The notes below the pieces were generated by a model. That model had not been told where the DNA came from. It saw only the letters and a list, made by a program, of their open reading frames with translations, and made no database searches. A DNA stretch of 64,000 nucleotides, taken from Croceitalea dokdonensis DOKDO 023. GTDB taxonomy: Bacteria > Bacteroidota > Bacteroidia > Flavobacteriales > Flavobacteriaceae. The DNA lies in the NCBI RefSeq assembly GCF_001306415.1, contig NZ_LDJX01000001.1:558001-622000 (forward strand), read 5' to 3'. A program made the position numbers and the translations under genes. Position 1 is the stretch's first letter; the number at the start of each line of letters is the position of its first letter. This document shows, in pieces, positions 49,483 through 58,240 of the stretch.

Positions 49483-50378
49483 ATACTAAAACGGTAATTG
49501 CAGTTGTTGGGCCAACCGCTATTGGTAAAACCGCAAGGGCAATTGATTTGGCAAATACATTTGATACAGAGATATTATCCGCAGACTCTAGGCAATTCTA
49601 TAAAGAAATGCATATAGGTACGGCAGTACCCTCCAAAGAAGAGTTGAACGCAACCAAACATCATTTTATTCAACATAAAAGCATTTTTGACGCGTATAGT
49701 GTTGGTCATTTTGAGTCCGATGCCCTAAGGCTATTGGAACAACTGTTTGAGCATAAAGGCATTGTTATTTTGGTGGGTGGCAGCGGACTTTATGTAGATG
49801 CTGTCATCAACGGTTTGGATGTCTTTCCAAAAGTAGCTCCCAGTATACGTGAAAATCTAAACATGGAATGGAAGGCTCAAGGTCTTCCTTACCTACAGCA
49901 ACAATTAAAACAACTGGACCCCAACTATTACCAAAAAGTAGACCTCAATAATCCTTACCGCGTAATCAGGGCATTGGAAATATGTGTTGGAACCAAAAGG
50001 CCCTACAGTTCCTATCTATCACAAAAAAAGAAAGAACGACCTTTTAAAACCATTTATTTGGGACTACAAGCGGAACGTACCATGGTTTACGACCGCATCA
50101 ATGCACGTGTAGATCAAATGTTACAGGCAGGTTTGGTGGAAGAGGCTAAAACCTTACTGCCCCATAAGAACCTGAACGCATTACAAACCGTTGGTTATCA
50201 AGAGCTTTTCAAATACTTTGAGGGTGTCATTAATTTGGATACCGCTATCGAAGAAATTAAAAAAAACACCCGTAGATTCGCAAAAAGACAGCTGACTTGG
50301 TTAAGAAAAAACAAGGAAATTCAATGGTTTCCGCACGACCTGCCCATTGAGGATGTCCTAAAGCAATTAAATGTCTAA
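49479..50378 (+). CDS. miaA: tRNA dimethylallyltransferase
   Basis: Adds an isopentenyl group to A37 of tRNAs reading codons that begin with U. The ATG at 49479 overlaps the channel gene stop (ATGA). 299 residues. P-loop GPTAIGKTARA (10-20), ILSADSRQFYKEMHIGTAVP (about 36-55), catalytic Asp in that block, VGGSGLYVDAVINGLD (about 101-116), and NALQTVGYQELFKYFEG near 230. The normal family length fits. The product works on tRNA in the cytoplasm. The next gene overlaps its end by eight bases. Confidence 0.96.
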   Translation: MNTKTVIAVVGPTAIGKTARAIDLANTFDTEILSADSRQFYKEMHIGTAVPSKEELNATKHHFIQHKSIFDAYSVGHFESDALRLLEQLFEHKGIVILVGGSGLYVDAVINGLDVFPKVAPSIRENLNMEWKAQGLPYLQQQLKQLDPNYYQKVDLNNPYRVIRALEICVGTKRPYSSYLSQKKKERPFKTIYLGLQAERTMVYDRINARVDQMLQAGLVEEAKTLLPHKNLNALQTVGYQELFKYFEGVINLDTAIEEIKKNTRRFAKRQLTWLRKNKEIQWFPHDLPIEDVLKQLNV

Positions 50379-50889
50379 CCAACTGAAGATGAGAAAAACC
50401 GTCTATTTTATTATGGGGGTTTCTGGAACCGGAAAGACCACCATTGGCCAGGCATGGGCAAAAATACTGGATATACCCTTTTATGACGGGGATGATTATC
50501 ACCCTACAACCAATGTGGAGAAAATGACCTCTGGAAAACCCTTGAATGATAGCGATAGACAGGAATGGCTGTTGGCCCTCAATAACCTAGCCCTAATGCA
50601 GCGGGACGGAGCGGTCATTGCCTGCTCTGCCCTTAAACAAAAATACAGGGAAACCTTGAAGATGCGCATGGAAGGCCAAGTTATGTTCATCTTTTTACAA
50701 GCCTCGTTCAAAACCATAAAATCCCGATTGCAGCACAGAAAAGGCCATTTTATGCCTTTAAGCCTCTTGGAATCCCAGTTTGCAACCTTAGAACCACCCA
50801 CTGCCCCGGAAGCTATTACCGTATCTGTGGAAGATGATGTTGAAACGGTACTCACCCAGCTTTCCCAACAATTAAAAACATTGGACTAA
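50371..50889 (+). CDS. gntK: Gluconokinase
   Basis: Phosphorylates D-gluconate to 6-phosphogluconate with ATP. 172 residues. P-loop FIMGVSGTGKTTIGQAWA (about 13-30), then FYDGDDYHPTTNVEKMTSGKPLNDSDRQEWL, ACSALKQKYRETL and HFMPLSLLESQF, which are family landmarks. The ATG at 50371 lies inside the miaA end; an alternative ATG at 50389 would avoid the overlap. It directly precedes the gluconate permease gene (TAATG overlap), so the two form a gluconate uptake and activation unit. Its product feeds the pentose phosphate or Entner-Doudoroff route. Confidence 0.95.
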   Translation: MSNQLKMRKTVYFIMGVSGTGKTTIGQAWAKILDIPFYDGDDYHPTTNVEKMTSGKPLNDSDRQEWLLALNNLALMQRDGAVIACSALKQKYRETLKMRMEGQVMFIFLQASFKTIKSRLQHRKGHFMPLSLLESQFATLEPPTAPEAITVSVEDDVETVLTQLSQQLKTLD

Positions 50890-52223
50890 TGGATGTACAA
50901 CTTATCATGGCGGTTCTGGGAGGTATTGCACTGTTATTGTTCCTAATCTTACGATTAAAGATTAATGCCTTTATCGCACTATTAATGGCCAGTATTGCCG
51001 TGGGATTACTGGCAGGGCTTGATGCTAATCAAATAATAGCAACCATTGAAAAGGGCATGGGGAATACCCTTGGTTTTGTGGCTACCGTGGTAGGTCTAGG
51101 GGCTATGTTCGGGGCTATTTTGGAAGCCTCAGGAGGAGCCAAGACCATTGCGGATTTTATGGTGAAAAAATTTGGACTAAAAAATGCGCCTGCGGCTATG
51201 GTGATTTCCGGTTTTTTAATTGCCATTCCCGTATTTTTTGATGTTGCCTTTATTATACTTGTTCCCATGGTGTACGCATTACAGCGTAAAACAGGAAAGT
51301 CTTTATTGCTCTATGCCATTCCTTTGCTAGCGGGGTTGGCCATAACCCACGCCTTTATTCCCCCTACTCCTGGCCCAATAGCCGTTGCGGACATAATTGG
51401 TGCGGAATTGGGATGGGTCATAGTGGTGGGGTTTACGGTTGGTATCCCTACGGCCTTGGTCAGTGGGCTGTTATTTGGTAAGATTATTTCAAAAAAAATT
51501 CATGTGATCGCACCAGAGCAGGTAACCCAAGACCAACATCAAGCGCAACCAAATATCGGGCTGACCCTAAGCGTTATTTGTGTTCCAATATTTCTTATCG
51601 TGTTAAATACCGTAACCAAATCAGGGGCTTTTGGCATCACGCATCCATTGGTGCTAGACATTATCGCTTTACTTGGGCACCCTTTTAGTGCCTTATTGTT
51701 GGCCAACTTTTTGGCTTGGTATTTTTTTGGAATAAGGCGTGGGTATACCAAGAATCAATTGTTTAAGATTACTGGTAAGTCTTTGGCTCCGGCAGGGTCC
51801 ATTATTTTATTGACAGGTGCTGGTGGTGTCTTTAAACAGGTGCTTACCAATACGGGGGCCGGTGAACTATTGGCTGTCTCTTTAAGTAACATAGGGTTCC
51901 CCATTCTCTTATTTGCATTTATAAGCGCGGCAATCGTAAGGATTATCCAGGGGTCCTCCACAGTGGCCATGATTACCGCTGCGGGACTCATTTCGCCATT
52001 ATTGGAAAATGCACCATTGAGCGATTGGAAATTAGCTTGCCTTGTTATTGCCATTGCATCCGGTGCCAGTATTTTTTCCCATGTAAATGATAGTGGATTT
52101 TGGCTCGTAGGACAGTATTGTGGCATCAGCGAGAAGCAAACTTTTAGGTCATGGACCATGATGACAACGCTGTTGGCCCTTACTGGCATGCTAAGCGTTT
52201 CCCTCCTTTATTTTATTGCATAA
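50889..52223 (+). CDS. gntP: Gluconate:proton symporter, GntP family
   Basis: Inner-membrane permease of 444 residues with about twelve to fourteen membrane helices. Family blocks include AFIALLMASIAVGLLAGLD, FGAILEASGGAKTIADFMVKKFG, HAFIPPTPGPIAVADIIGAELGW (the substrate region) and VNDSGFWLVGQYCGISEKQTFRSW near the C-terminus. The start shares a base with the gluconokinase stop, so uptake and phosphorylation are coupled. It is the last gene of the nine-gene run. A hairpin just after the stop can end transcription from the opposite strand. Confidence 0.95.
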   Translation: MDVQLIMAVLGGIALLLFLILRLKINAFIALLMASIAVGLLAGLDANQIIATIEKGMGNTLGFVATVVGLGAMFGAILEASGGAKTIADFMVKKFGLKNAPAAMVISGFLIAIPVFFDVAFIILVPMVYALQRKTGKSLLLYAIPLLAGLAITHAFIPPTPGPIAVADIIGAELGWVIVVGFTVGIPTALVSGLLFGKIISKKIHVIAPEQVTQDQHQAQPNIGLTLSVICVPIFLIVLNTVTKSGAFGITHPLVLDIIALLGHPFSALLLANFLAWYFFGIRRGYTKNQLFKITGKSLAPAGSIILLTGAGGVFKQVLTNTGAGELLAVSLSNIGFPILLFAFISAAIVRIIQGSSTVAMITAAGLISPLLENAPLSDWKLACLVIAIASGASIFSHVNDSGFWLVGQYCGISEKQTFRSWTMMTTLLALTGMLSVSLLYFIA

Positions 52224-52256
52224 AAAAAGCCCTCATAGCTTATAACTAAGAGGGCT
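52221..52256 (-). terminator. Intrinsic terminator of the minus-strand two-component genes
   Basis: AGCCCTC (52228-52234) pairs with GAGGGCT (52250-52256). On the minus strand a run of seven T follows (52227 down to 52221), within the stop codon region of gntP. No T-run follows on the plus strand. Confidence 0.75.
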
Positions 52257-52278
52257 GTCTCTTATGTTTGGATAAGGA

Positions 52279-52995
52279 CTAACTTTCGCTATCTGTCTTC
52301 ACGACCAAACGAAAACCTTCCCCATGGATATTCAAAATTTCTACTACGTCATCCCGTTTTAAATATTTTCTTAATTTGGCGATATACACGTCCATACTTC
52401 TGGAGGTGAAGTAATTATCATCTCTCCATATCTTGGTGAGTGCCAGTTCCCTTGGCATTAAATCATTTTCATGCAAAGCCAATAGACGGAGTAGTTCATT
52501 TTCTTTTGGGGATAGTTTTATCGGCTCCTCATCCTTGTATTTTAAAAACCGTAGTTTTGAATTTAAATGGAAGTTCCCAATTTCAAACTCAAACTGTTTG
52601 CTATCCGCCAAGGTATTGGATGCCTTGCGTTGCATCAAGGCCTTTAATTTTAATAAAAGTACCTCAGAATCAAAAGGCTTGTTCAAGTAATCATCCGCCC
52701 CTGCCTTATATCCCTTTAAAACGTCTTCCTTCATTGTTTTGGCCGTCAAAAAAATGATAGGGACATTTTCATTCTTTTCCCTAATTTCCTTAGCAAGGGT
52801 AAAGCCGTCTTTGTAAGGCATCATAACGTCCAATATACAGACATCGTAATTGTCTTTTTTGAATTTTTCAAAACCTTCCATTCCATTCTTTGCCAGAACG
52901 ACATCAAAATCATTCATCTGCAAATAATCCTTAAGTACGATTCCAAAGTTGGGATCGTCCTCTACCAATAATATTTTTTTGTTTTCTGTTTCCAT
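52279..52995 (-). CDS. OmpR/PhoB-family response regulator (RprY-like)
   Basis: 238 residues. Receiver domain 1-120: VEDDPNFG, phosphoacceptor Asp in CILDVMMPYKDG, Thr in FLTAKT and Lys in DDYLNKPFD are all intact. Winged-helix DNA-binding domain 130-235 (LSPKENELLRLLALHENDLM; FTSRSMDVYIAKLRKYLK). The pair with the kinase 6 nt upstream resembles RprXY, conserved in Bacteroidota and linked to envelope or sodium stress, but I name it by resemblance only. The terminator at 52221-52256 closes the transcript. Confidence 0.94.
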   Translation of the reverse strand: METENKKILLVEDDPNFGIVLKDYLQMNDFDVVLAKNGMEGFEKFKKDNYDVCILDVMMPYKDGFTLAKEIREKNENVPIIFLTAKTMKEDVLKGYKAGADDYLNKPFDSEVLLLKLKALMQRKASNTLADSKQFEFEIGNFHLNSKLRFLKYKDEEPIKLSPKENELLRLLALHENDLMPRELALTKIWRDDNYFTSRSMDVYIAKLRKYLKRDDVVEILNIHGEGFRLVVKTDSES

Positions 52996-53001
52996 AATCT
53001 T

Positions 53002-54582
53002 TTAAATTAAAGGCAACTTAATGTAGAAAGTACTTCCTTTACCCTTTTCACTTTCTGCATATACTTCACCCTGATGATCATCTACTATTTTCTTCACATA
53101 TGCCAGACCTAAACCGTGACCTTTGACATTGTGTAAATTTCCCGTGTGTTCCCTGTAGAACTTTTCAAATACTTTCTTTAAGACCGCCTTGCTCATGCCA
53201 GCTCCATGGTCCTCTACTTTAATGACAATGGAATTCTTTACCACCTCCGTCATTACGTTAATTTTTGGTGCTTCTGGAGAATACTTAACGGCATTGTCCA
53301 AAATATTTACGATGACATTGGTAAAGTGCATTTCGTTGGCCAATACCTCACTACGCTCTGCCATTAAATCTGTATGTATATATCCCCCCCTGTCCTCAAC
53401 AATAAGCTCCACGTGCGCTATGGCATCCGTTATAATGTCGTGCAGGTCTACCCTGTCCTTACTGATATCAAGCTGATTTTTTTCCAATTTAGATATCCGT
53501 AGTACATTTTCCACCTGGGCGTGCATGCGTTTGTTCTCATCGCGTATCATTCCCAAGTAACGCAACACCTTGTCCTTGTCCTCAATGGACTTGGGGTTTC
53601 TAATGGCCTCAACGGCCAAGTTTATGGTGGCAATTGGCGTCTTAAACTCGTGTGTCATATTATTGATAAAATCAGACTTAATTTCAGAAATCTGTTTCTG
53701 CTGTATCAATTGATAAATGGCACTAGAATATGCGATTACGATGACTAAGGTGAACAACAGGGAGAGCACCGCCATGGTCATCACGCTATTGAACAAAAAC
53801 TTCTTTTTCTTTGGAAAGGAAACCAGTAATGAAAAGTCTGTTTTGCCCTCACTATCCCTAAAAATGGGGGTTTCATAAATGGAAGTCTCTGCAAACTTAA
53901 ATTTCTTGGACTTCACCTTAGTGGGAAAACCTTGACTATAGATACCATATTCAAAATCTATACCAACCCCTCTATTTTGAAGTTCATCTCCCAACAACAA
54001 TTCTATCTCCGCATTGGATATACGTTCATGTATGGGTTTCTTTTTGGCCATTTCCCGAAACAAATCGTCATACTGGGCCTTTTCAATGGAAGATAGGTTT
54101 CCTATTCTTTCAATCTTTTCTATTGGTGTAAGCCCGTACCGTTTGCCGTCCAATCCAAAATCTTCCTTAAAAATCGTAGTGGTCCGCTTACTGGTAAAAC
54201 TTTTAATCAAGGTGGAATCATTTCCACTGTCACTGTCAAAGAACATGGAGGAAACTCCGTAATCCTCCTCTAGGATACCATGCTGATAAAACTTTATTTC
54301 ATCCGAACTAATATCCCTATCTACGAAAAAGATATTGTTATACTGTGAACTCTTTGGTTTGCCTACACTGTCTATGAGCTCCGCTAACTTATCTGAATAA
54401 TCCTTACGTTCCCTTGCTTCTACCCTAAGGGCAACCTTATCAAGAACGTCCTCAACGGCACTGGAGAATTGTTCTCTTTTATCATCAACAGATTGTTGAA
54501 TCCAGTACACCTGAACAGAAATGATACCAATGAGCGACAAACTCATTAAAACCACTAGAAGAACAAACCGTTTTTTGTTCAT
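53002..54582 (-). CDS. Sensor histidine kinase (RprX-like)
   Basis: 526 residues. Two membrane helices (VLLVVLMSLSLIGIISVQVYW at about 8-28; FNSVMTMAVLSLLFTLVIVIAYSSAIY at about 262-288) enclose a periplasmic sensor domain. No HAMP domain is obvious. The H-box is in FINNMTHEFKTPIATINLAVEA (His about 310), N box in MHFTNVIVNILDNAVKYSPE, and G1/F/G2 boxes in VEDHGAGMSKAVLKKVFEKF and GLGLAYVKKIVD. It is read before its regulator, 6 nt apart. Repeats of GTTA lie just upstream (54621-54650) and might serve autoregulation. Confidence 0.94.
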   Translation of the reverse strand: MNKKRFVLLVVLMSLSLIGIISVQVYWIQQSVDDKREQFSSAVEDVLDKVALRVEARERKDYSDKLAELIDSVGKPKSSQYNNIFFVDRDISSDEIKFYQHGILEEDYGVSSMFFDSDSGNDSTLIKSFTSKRTTTIFKEDFGLDGKRYGLTPIEKIERIGNLSSIEKAQYDDLFREMAKKKPIHERISNAEIELLLGDELQNRGVGIDFEYGIYSQGFPTKVKSKKFKFAETSIYETPIFRDSEGKTDFSLLVSFPKKKKFLFNSVMTMAVLSLLFTLVIVIAYSSAIYQLIQQKQISEIKSDFINNMTHEFKTPIATINLAVEAIRNPKSIEDKDKVLRYLGMIRDENKRMHAQVENVLRISKLEKNQLDISKDRVDLHDIITDAIAHVELIVEDRGGYIHTDLMAERSEVLANEMHFTNVIVNILDNAVKYSPEAPKINVMTEVVKNSIVIKVEDHGAGMSKAVLKKVFEKFYREHTGNLHNVKGHGLGLAYVKKIVDDHQGEVYAESEKGKGSTFYIKLPLI

Positions 54583-54653
54583 TGAAGTAAAATTAGAGAT
54601 TTAACATTTAGGCAAATCAGCGTTTAACCTAACCTTAACAAAAATGTTAAAAT

Positions 54654-55244
54654 TTAGATTTTATGACTAAATTTTAATAACTGGGCGTGAATTTCAAGAA
54701 CGGTTTTTTTTGTTATTTCCAAGTCTGTGTTGGTAATCACAAAATTGGCCAAAGGCATTTTCTCCGCGTCTAAAAGTTGATGCGACATCCGTTCCAATAC
54801 CATCTCTTTTTGCACCCCATCCCTCTCCATAACCCGCTTTATTCTTGTTTCTAAAGGCGATACCACGAGGATTACGGCATCGTAGCGTTCTTGAGCGTTA
54901 TTTTCGAAAATCAAGGCGGTTTCTTGGATAACATAGGCAAACTGCTGCTTTTTTGCCCATGCTTCAAAATGGCTCCTAACGGCAGGATGTACTATTGCAT
55001 TGAGTTTATCCAGTTGCTCGTCATCTGCAAAAACCACCGAGGCCAGATACTTTTTGTTCAATGTTTGGCCATGGTACGCTTGTTCACCAAATAAGGAAAC
55101 GATGCGCTTCCGTAGATGTTTTGAGGTATTCATCAACCGCTTTGCTTCTGAATCGGAATCATAAACTGGGACACCTAAATCCATGAAAAAACGTGCCACC
55201 GTGCTTTTTCCACTACCAATACCTCCAGTAAGCCCTACTATCAT
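54654..55244 (-). CDS. coaE: Dephospho-CoA kinase
   Basis: Last step of CoA synthesis, phosphorylating dephospho-CoA on the ribose. 196 residues. P-loop GLTGGIGSGKSTVARFF (4-20), PVYDSDSEAKRLMNTS and HPAVRSHFEAW (about 90), VVSPLETRIKRVMERDG for the lid region. The start overlaps the YbbR gene stop (ATGA), so it belongs to the GT2-ybbR-coaE unit. The window also has panB and coaBC, but in other units. Confidence 0.96.
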   Translation of the reverse strand: MIVGLTGGIGSGKSTVARFFMDLGVPVYDSDSEAKRLMNTSKHLRKRIVSLFGEQAYHGQTLNKKYLASVVFADDEQLDKLNAIVHPAVRSHFEAWAKKQQFAYVIQETALIFENNAQERYDAVILVVSPLETRIKRVMERDGVQKEMVLERMSHQLLDAEKMPLANFVITNTDLEITKKTVLEIHAQLLKFSHKI

Positions 55245-56191
55245 AATTTTTCCAATACAAATTCCACGTTGTCGTGCAACAAACGTACCGAATATACTTC
55301 TTTTGGAGACTTTGCAAGATGTAAGGGCAATATGTTGCTTCCAGCTTGCATGGCCCCCAAATTAACCACTACCTTAAAATCACCAGAAGACAATACCTTT
55401 AACCTATCCATACTGGCTTTGCAAATTAACTTTACGGTACTGGGAAAAATACGCGCCCGATACCCTTCTGGCACTTCTAACGGTATAATCCTTAGTTCAA
55501 ACTCTTTTTCTGAAAAGCTTTCAACTATCCCAGAAATTTCTGTGGTAGCCTCCAAAAGTTCACTTTTTACAAAACCTTCGGGAGCAACTAATTGCACATT
55601 TTTAGAGAAATTGGCCGTTACATTTTCCAGTTTCGATGGTTCAGTCTCAATACTTTGGATACCTGACAACTCTGCCACCGGACCTTTTATGGTAACGCTA
55701 TCCGGTCTTAGCGATAATTTTTCCCTCAATATATAGTTTGGAGCCAATTGTAGCTCCAATCTAGGCTTTACCGGAACCCTTTTCACCATGACCTTGTCTA
55801 GGTTGAGCATATATCGCCTTTGATCGAGCGGCAAGAGGGATACATTATTTGGTAGTTGTCTTTCTAGTTGGGGTTTTAACTGTTCATCCGTTAAGTAAAA
55901 ATTACCGTCAACCTCTTTAACCTTCTGAACATCTACCACTAGGGTTTTACTCCAAAGTGCGTATCTTAAAAATTGAAATCCACTGCTTCTTAGTTTAGTA
56001 CTCAACATGGGAGTAACCTCAGCATCTAACAACAAACTATCTGGAAGGTGTTGCATCTGTACGGGAAATACGGCCCTAGCTTCGTAGGTTTCGGACAGTT
56101 GACTAATGGTCCAAGCCAGGGAGGATGCAGCTAAAAAAACTAGAAACATCTTAAACTTACGTTTATTGATTTGCCTAAAGAATGACCTCAC
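55241..56191 (-). CDS. YbbR-like domain protein (CdaR-like)
   Basis: 316 residues with one N-terminal membrane helix (FKMFLVFLAASSLAWTISQL, about 13-32) and several extracytoplasmic YbbR-type beta repeats (residues 40-310; SVTIKGPVAELSGIQSIETEP is typical). In Firmicutes the equivalent CdaR regulates a membrane diadenylate cyclase; no such cyclase gene is seen here, so the link is untested. Starts with GTG at 56191, sharing a base with the GT2 stop (TAGTG), and overlaps coaE by four bases. Confidence 0.85.
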   Translation of the reverse strand: MRSFFRQINKRKFKMFLVFLAASSLAWTISQLSETYEARAVFPVQMQHLPDSLLLDAEVTPMLSTKLRSSGFQFLRYALWSKTLVVDVQKVKEVDGNFYLTDEQLKPQLERQLPNNVSLLPLDQRRYMLNLDKVMVKRVPVKPRLELQLAPNYILREKLSLRPDSVTIKGPVAELSGIQSIETEPSKLENVTANFSKNVQLVAPEGFVKSELLEATTEISGIVESFSEKEFELRIIPLEVPEGYRARIFPSTVKLICKASMDRLKVLSSGDFKVVVNLGAMQAGSNILPLHLAKSPKEVYSVRLLHDNVEFVLEKL

Positions 56192-57204
56192 TAGCTTTGA
56201 TTTTTGGTGAAAAACAATTCAGGAAATAGCTGTTCTGCTGGCTTATTTCCTACCATAAGGTAAACCGTGGACGTAAGAAATCCTATACCATACCCAAATA
56301 ATTGAACCATAGTGGCAAATACTGCAAGAACTCCAATAAGAACACTCTTATTCTGCGTGGTTGCGTGTAACAGCACGGCCAAAAAATACAGTATATAAGC
56401 CCATATTAAAAAACTGTTCCCTAAGAGCAATAAAATAAGGCCCAAACAAAAAACTAAAAAGAAAACCGTGGGCAACCAGTAGGTAATCCTACGAGTGCCA
56501 GGATGCCAAGTGTTCAAAATTGGTCTTACTTTTCCAAACTTATGTACCTGTGTGAAAAACTTGTTCCAATTGACACGTCTTTTGTGATAGACATAGGCCT
56601 TGGAAAACAGCCGGGTTTCAAATCCGGAATCCCAGATTCTAAATGTAAGGTCAGGGTCTTCACCTGGATGGATATTTCCAAATCCGCCTGTAGCCTCAAA
56701 GGCTTTTTTAGAAATACCCATATTAAAGCTACGGGGCTGAAACTTGTCCAGTTGGGCTTTTCCTCCCCTAATACCGCCCGTGGTAAAAAAAGAGGTCATG
56801 CTATAATTAATAGCCTTTTGGGTTAACGTAAAAGACTCGTGCGCCGCATCTGGCCCGCCAAAACAATCCACGTATTTGGTAGAAAGCTCTTTTTCTACTT
56901 CTTTCAAATAGTTTTCCGGTAGCAAACAATCAGAATCAAGAATGATGAAGTAATTGCCCTTAGCCCTTTTCATACCAAAGTTTCTAGAATCACCTGGGCC
57001 AGTATTTTCCTTTCTAAAATAGGATATATCTAATTGTTTTTTGAAAGATTCCACAACGTCATATGATGCGATGCCAGAACCATCCTCAACAATAACAACT
57101 TCAAAAGGTGTTTGGTAATTTAAACGGAGTATGCTATCCAAAAGCTCTTTAATCTCTTGAGGACGATTGTAAACAGGAATGATAAAAGAAAAATACTGCT
57201 CCAT
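56191..57204 (-). CDS. Family 2 glycosyltransferase, membrane-anchored
   Basis: 337 residues. GT-A domain: FSFIIPVYNRPQEIKELLDSI (6-26), DxD-like DSDCLLPENYL near 95, GGPDAAHESF (about 118), and the HPGEDPDLTFRIW acceptor block (about 181-193). Three C-terminal membrane helices (YWLPTVFFLVFCLGLILLLL; IWAYILYFLAVLLHA; VLAVFATMVQLFGYGIGFL). Such enzymes build surface polysaccharides or glycolipids; sugar and acceptor are unknown. I begin at the ATG at 57204; a TTG is one codon upstream. It heads the GT2-ybbR-coaE unit and is separated from fabI by a terminator. Confidence 0.9.
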   Translation of the reverse strand: MEQYFSFIIPVYNRPQEIKELLDSILRLNYQTPFEVVIVEDGSGIASYDVVESFKKQLDISYFRKENTGPGDSRNFGMKRAKGNYFIILDSDCLLPENYLKEVEKELSTKYVDCFGGPDAAHESFTLTQKAINYSMTSFFTTGGIRGGKAQLDKFQPRSFNMGISKKAFEATGGFGNIHPGEDPDLTFRIWDSGFETRLFSKAYVYHKRRVNWNKFFTQVHKFGKVRPILNTWHPGTRRITYWLPTVFFLVFCLGLILLLLGNSFLIWAYILYFLAVLLHATTQNKSVLIGVLAVFATMVQLFGYGIGFLTSTVYLMVGNKPAEQLFPELFFTKNQS

Positions 57205-57280
57205 CAATTTTTATTCACCAAACCAACAAGGGTTGATTAGCATTTAAAACAACAAAAAGCAACCGAGCAAAGGATGCTGT

Positions 57281-57307
57281 AAAAAAACCATCCCTTCACG
57301 GGGATGG
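57281..57307 (-). terminator. Intrinsic terminator of fabI
   Basis: CCATCCC (57288-57294) with GGGATGG (57301-57307), six-base loop; on the minus strand the stem is followed by a run of seven T (57287-57281). Confidence 0.8.
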
Positions 57308-57371
57308 CCTGTTTGTTATTGCTTTCCTATCACCTAAGACGCCATCTGGACCCAAATTCCATTAAAAGCGG

Positions 57372-58184
57372 CTACTCGGTAAAAACATCTATAACTTCCT
57401 GACTCACGCCGGTATTGGAAAATCCGCCATCATGAAATAAGTTTTGCATGGTCACCTTACGGGTTAGGTCTGAAAACAAGGATACCGTATAATCCGCACA
57501 ATCGGCAGCAGTGGCGTTGCCCAAGGGCGACATTTTTTCAGCATAGGCAATAAAACCATCAAAACCTTTAACCCCTTGTCCCGCGGTTGTTGGGGTTGGC
57601 GATTGGGATATGGTATTGACACGTACTTTCTTTTCCTTTCCAAAGAAATAACCAAAACTACGGGCAACAGACTCCAAATAGGCTTTATTGTCTGCCATAT
57701 CATTGTAATCTGGGAAGGTCCGTTGGGCAGCCATATATGTTAATGCCACAATACTGCCCCACTCATTCATAGCATCTGCCTTGTACAAAGACTGCATCAC
57801 TTTATGGAAGGAAAGTGCAGATACATCCCAGCCTTTAGCCGTAAAATCATATTTCTCATCCGTATAGGCCCTACCTTTTCTCACATTAACGGACATCCCA
57901 ATGGAATGCAACACAAAATCCAGTTTTCCCCCTAAAATTTCCATGGATTTGGTCACCAAGTTTTCCAAATCTTCCTCATTGGTGGCATCGGCAGGGATAA
58001 TCTCCGAGCCTGTTTTCTCTGCCAAAGTTTTTATTTGCCCCATGCGCATTGCAATGGGAGCGTTAGTTAAAACAAAGGTTCCCCCTTCTTCATGAATTCT
58101 TTCCGCTGTTTTCCAAGCTATGGAGTTTTCATCCAAGGCTCCAAAAATAATCCCGCGTTTTCCTTTTAATAAATTATATGCCAT
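57372..58184 (-). CDS. fabI: Enoyl-ACP reductase [NADH]
   Basis: Last reductive step of each fatty acid elongation cycle. 270 residues with an SDR-like fold: GIIFGALDENSIAWKTAERI (10-29; the FabI variant glycine loop), DFVLHSIGMSVN (about 90-101), catalytic Tyr and Lys in YNDMADNK (Tyr-x6-Lys), and SQSPTPTTAGQGVKGFDGF (about 193-211). This is the triclosan-target type of enzyme. Single gene, with a promoter overlapping the end of recN (58208-58240) and a strong terminator behind. Confidence 0.96.
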   Translation of the reverse strand: MAYNLLKGKRGIIFGALDENSIAWKTAERIHEEGGTFVLTNAPIAMRMGQIKTLAEKTGSEIIPADATNEEDLENLVTKSMEILGGKLDFVLHSIGMSVNVRKGRAYTDEKYDFTAKGWDVSALSFHKVMQSLYKADAMNEWGSIVALTYMAAQRTFPDYNDMADNKAYLESVARSFGYFFGKEKKVRVNTISQSPTPTTAGQGVKGFDGFIAYAEKMSPLGNATAADCADYTVSLFSDLTRKVTMQNLFHDGGFSNTGVSQEVIDVFTE

Positions 58185-58207
58185 GTAGTTTAAAATTGGT
58201 TTATCAA

Positions 58208-58240
58208 CAAAGATATTTAAAAAAGAATGCTTTAGCCCAA
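58208..58240 (-). promoter_or_regulatory. Promoter of fabI
   Basis: On the minus strand TTG (58240-58238), 22-nt spacer, perfect TATCTTTG (58215-58208). The TTG overlaps the recN 3' end. The spacer is at the long end of the normal range. Confidence 0.55.
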
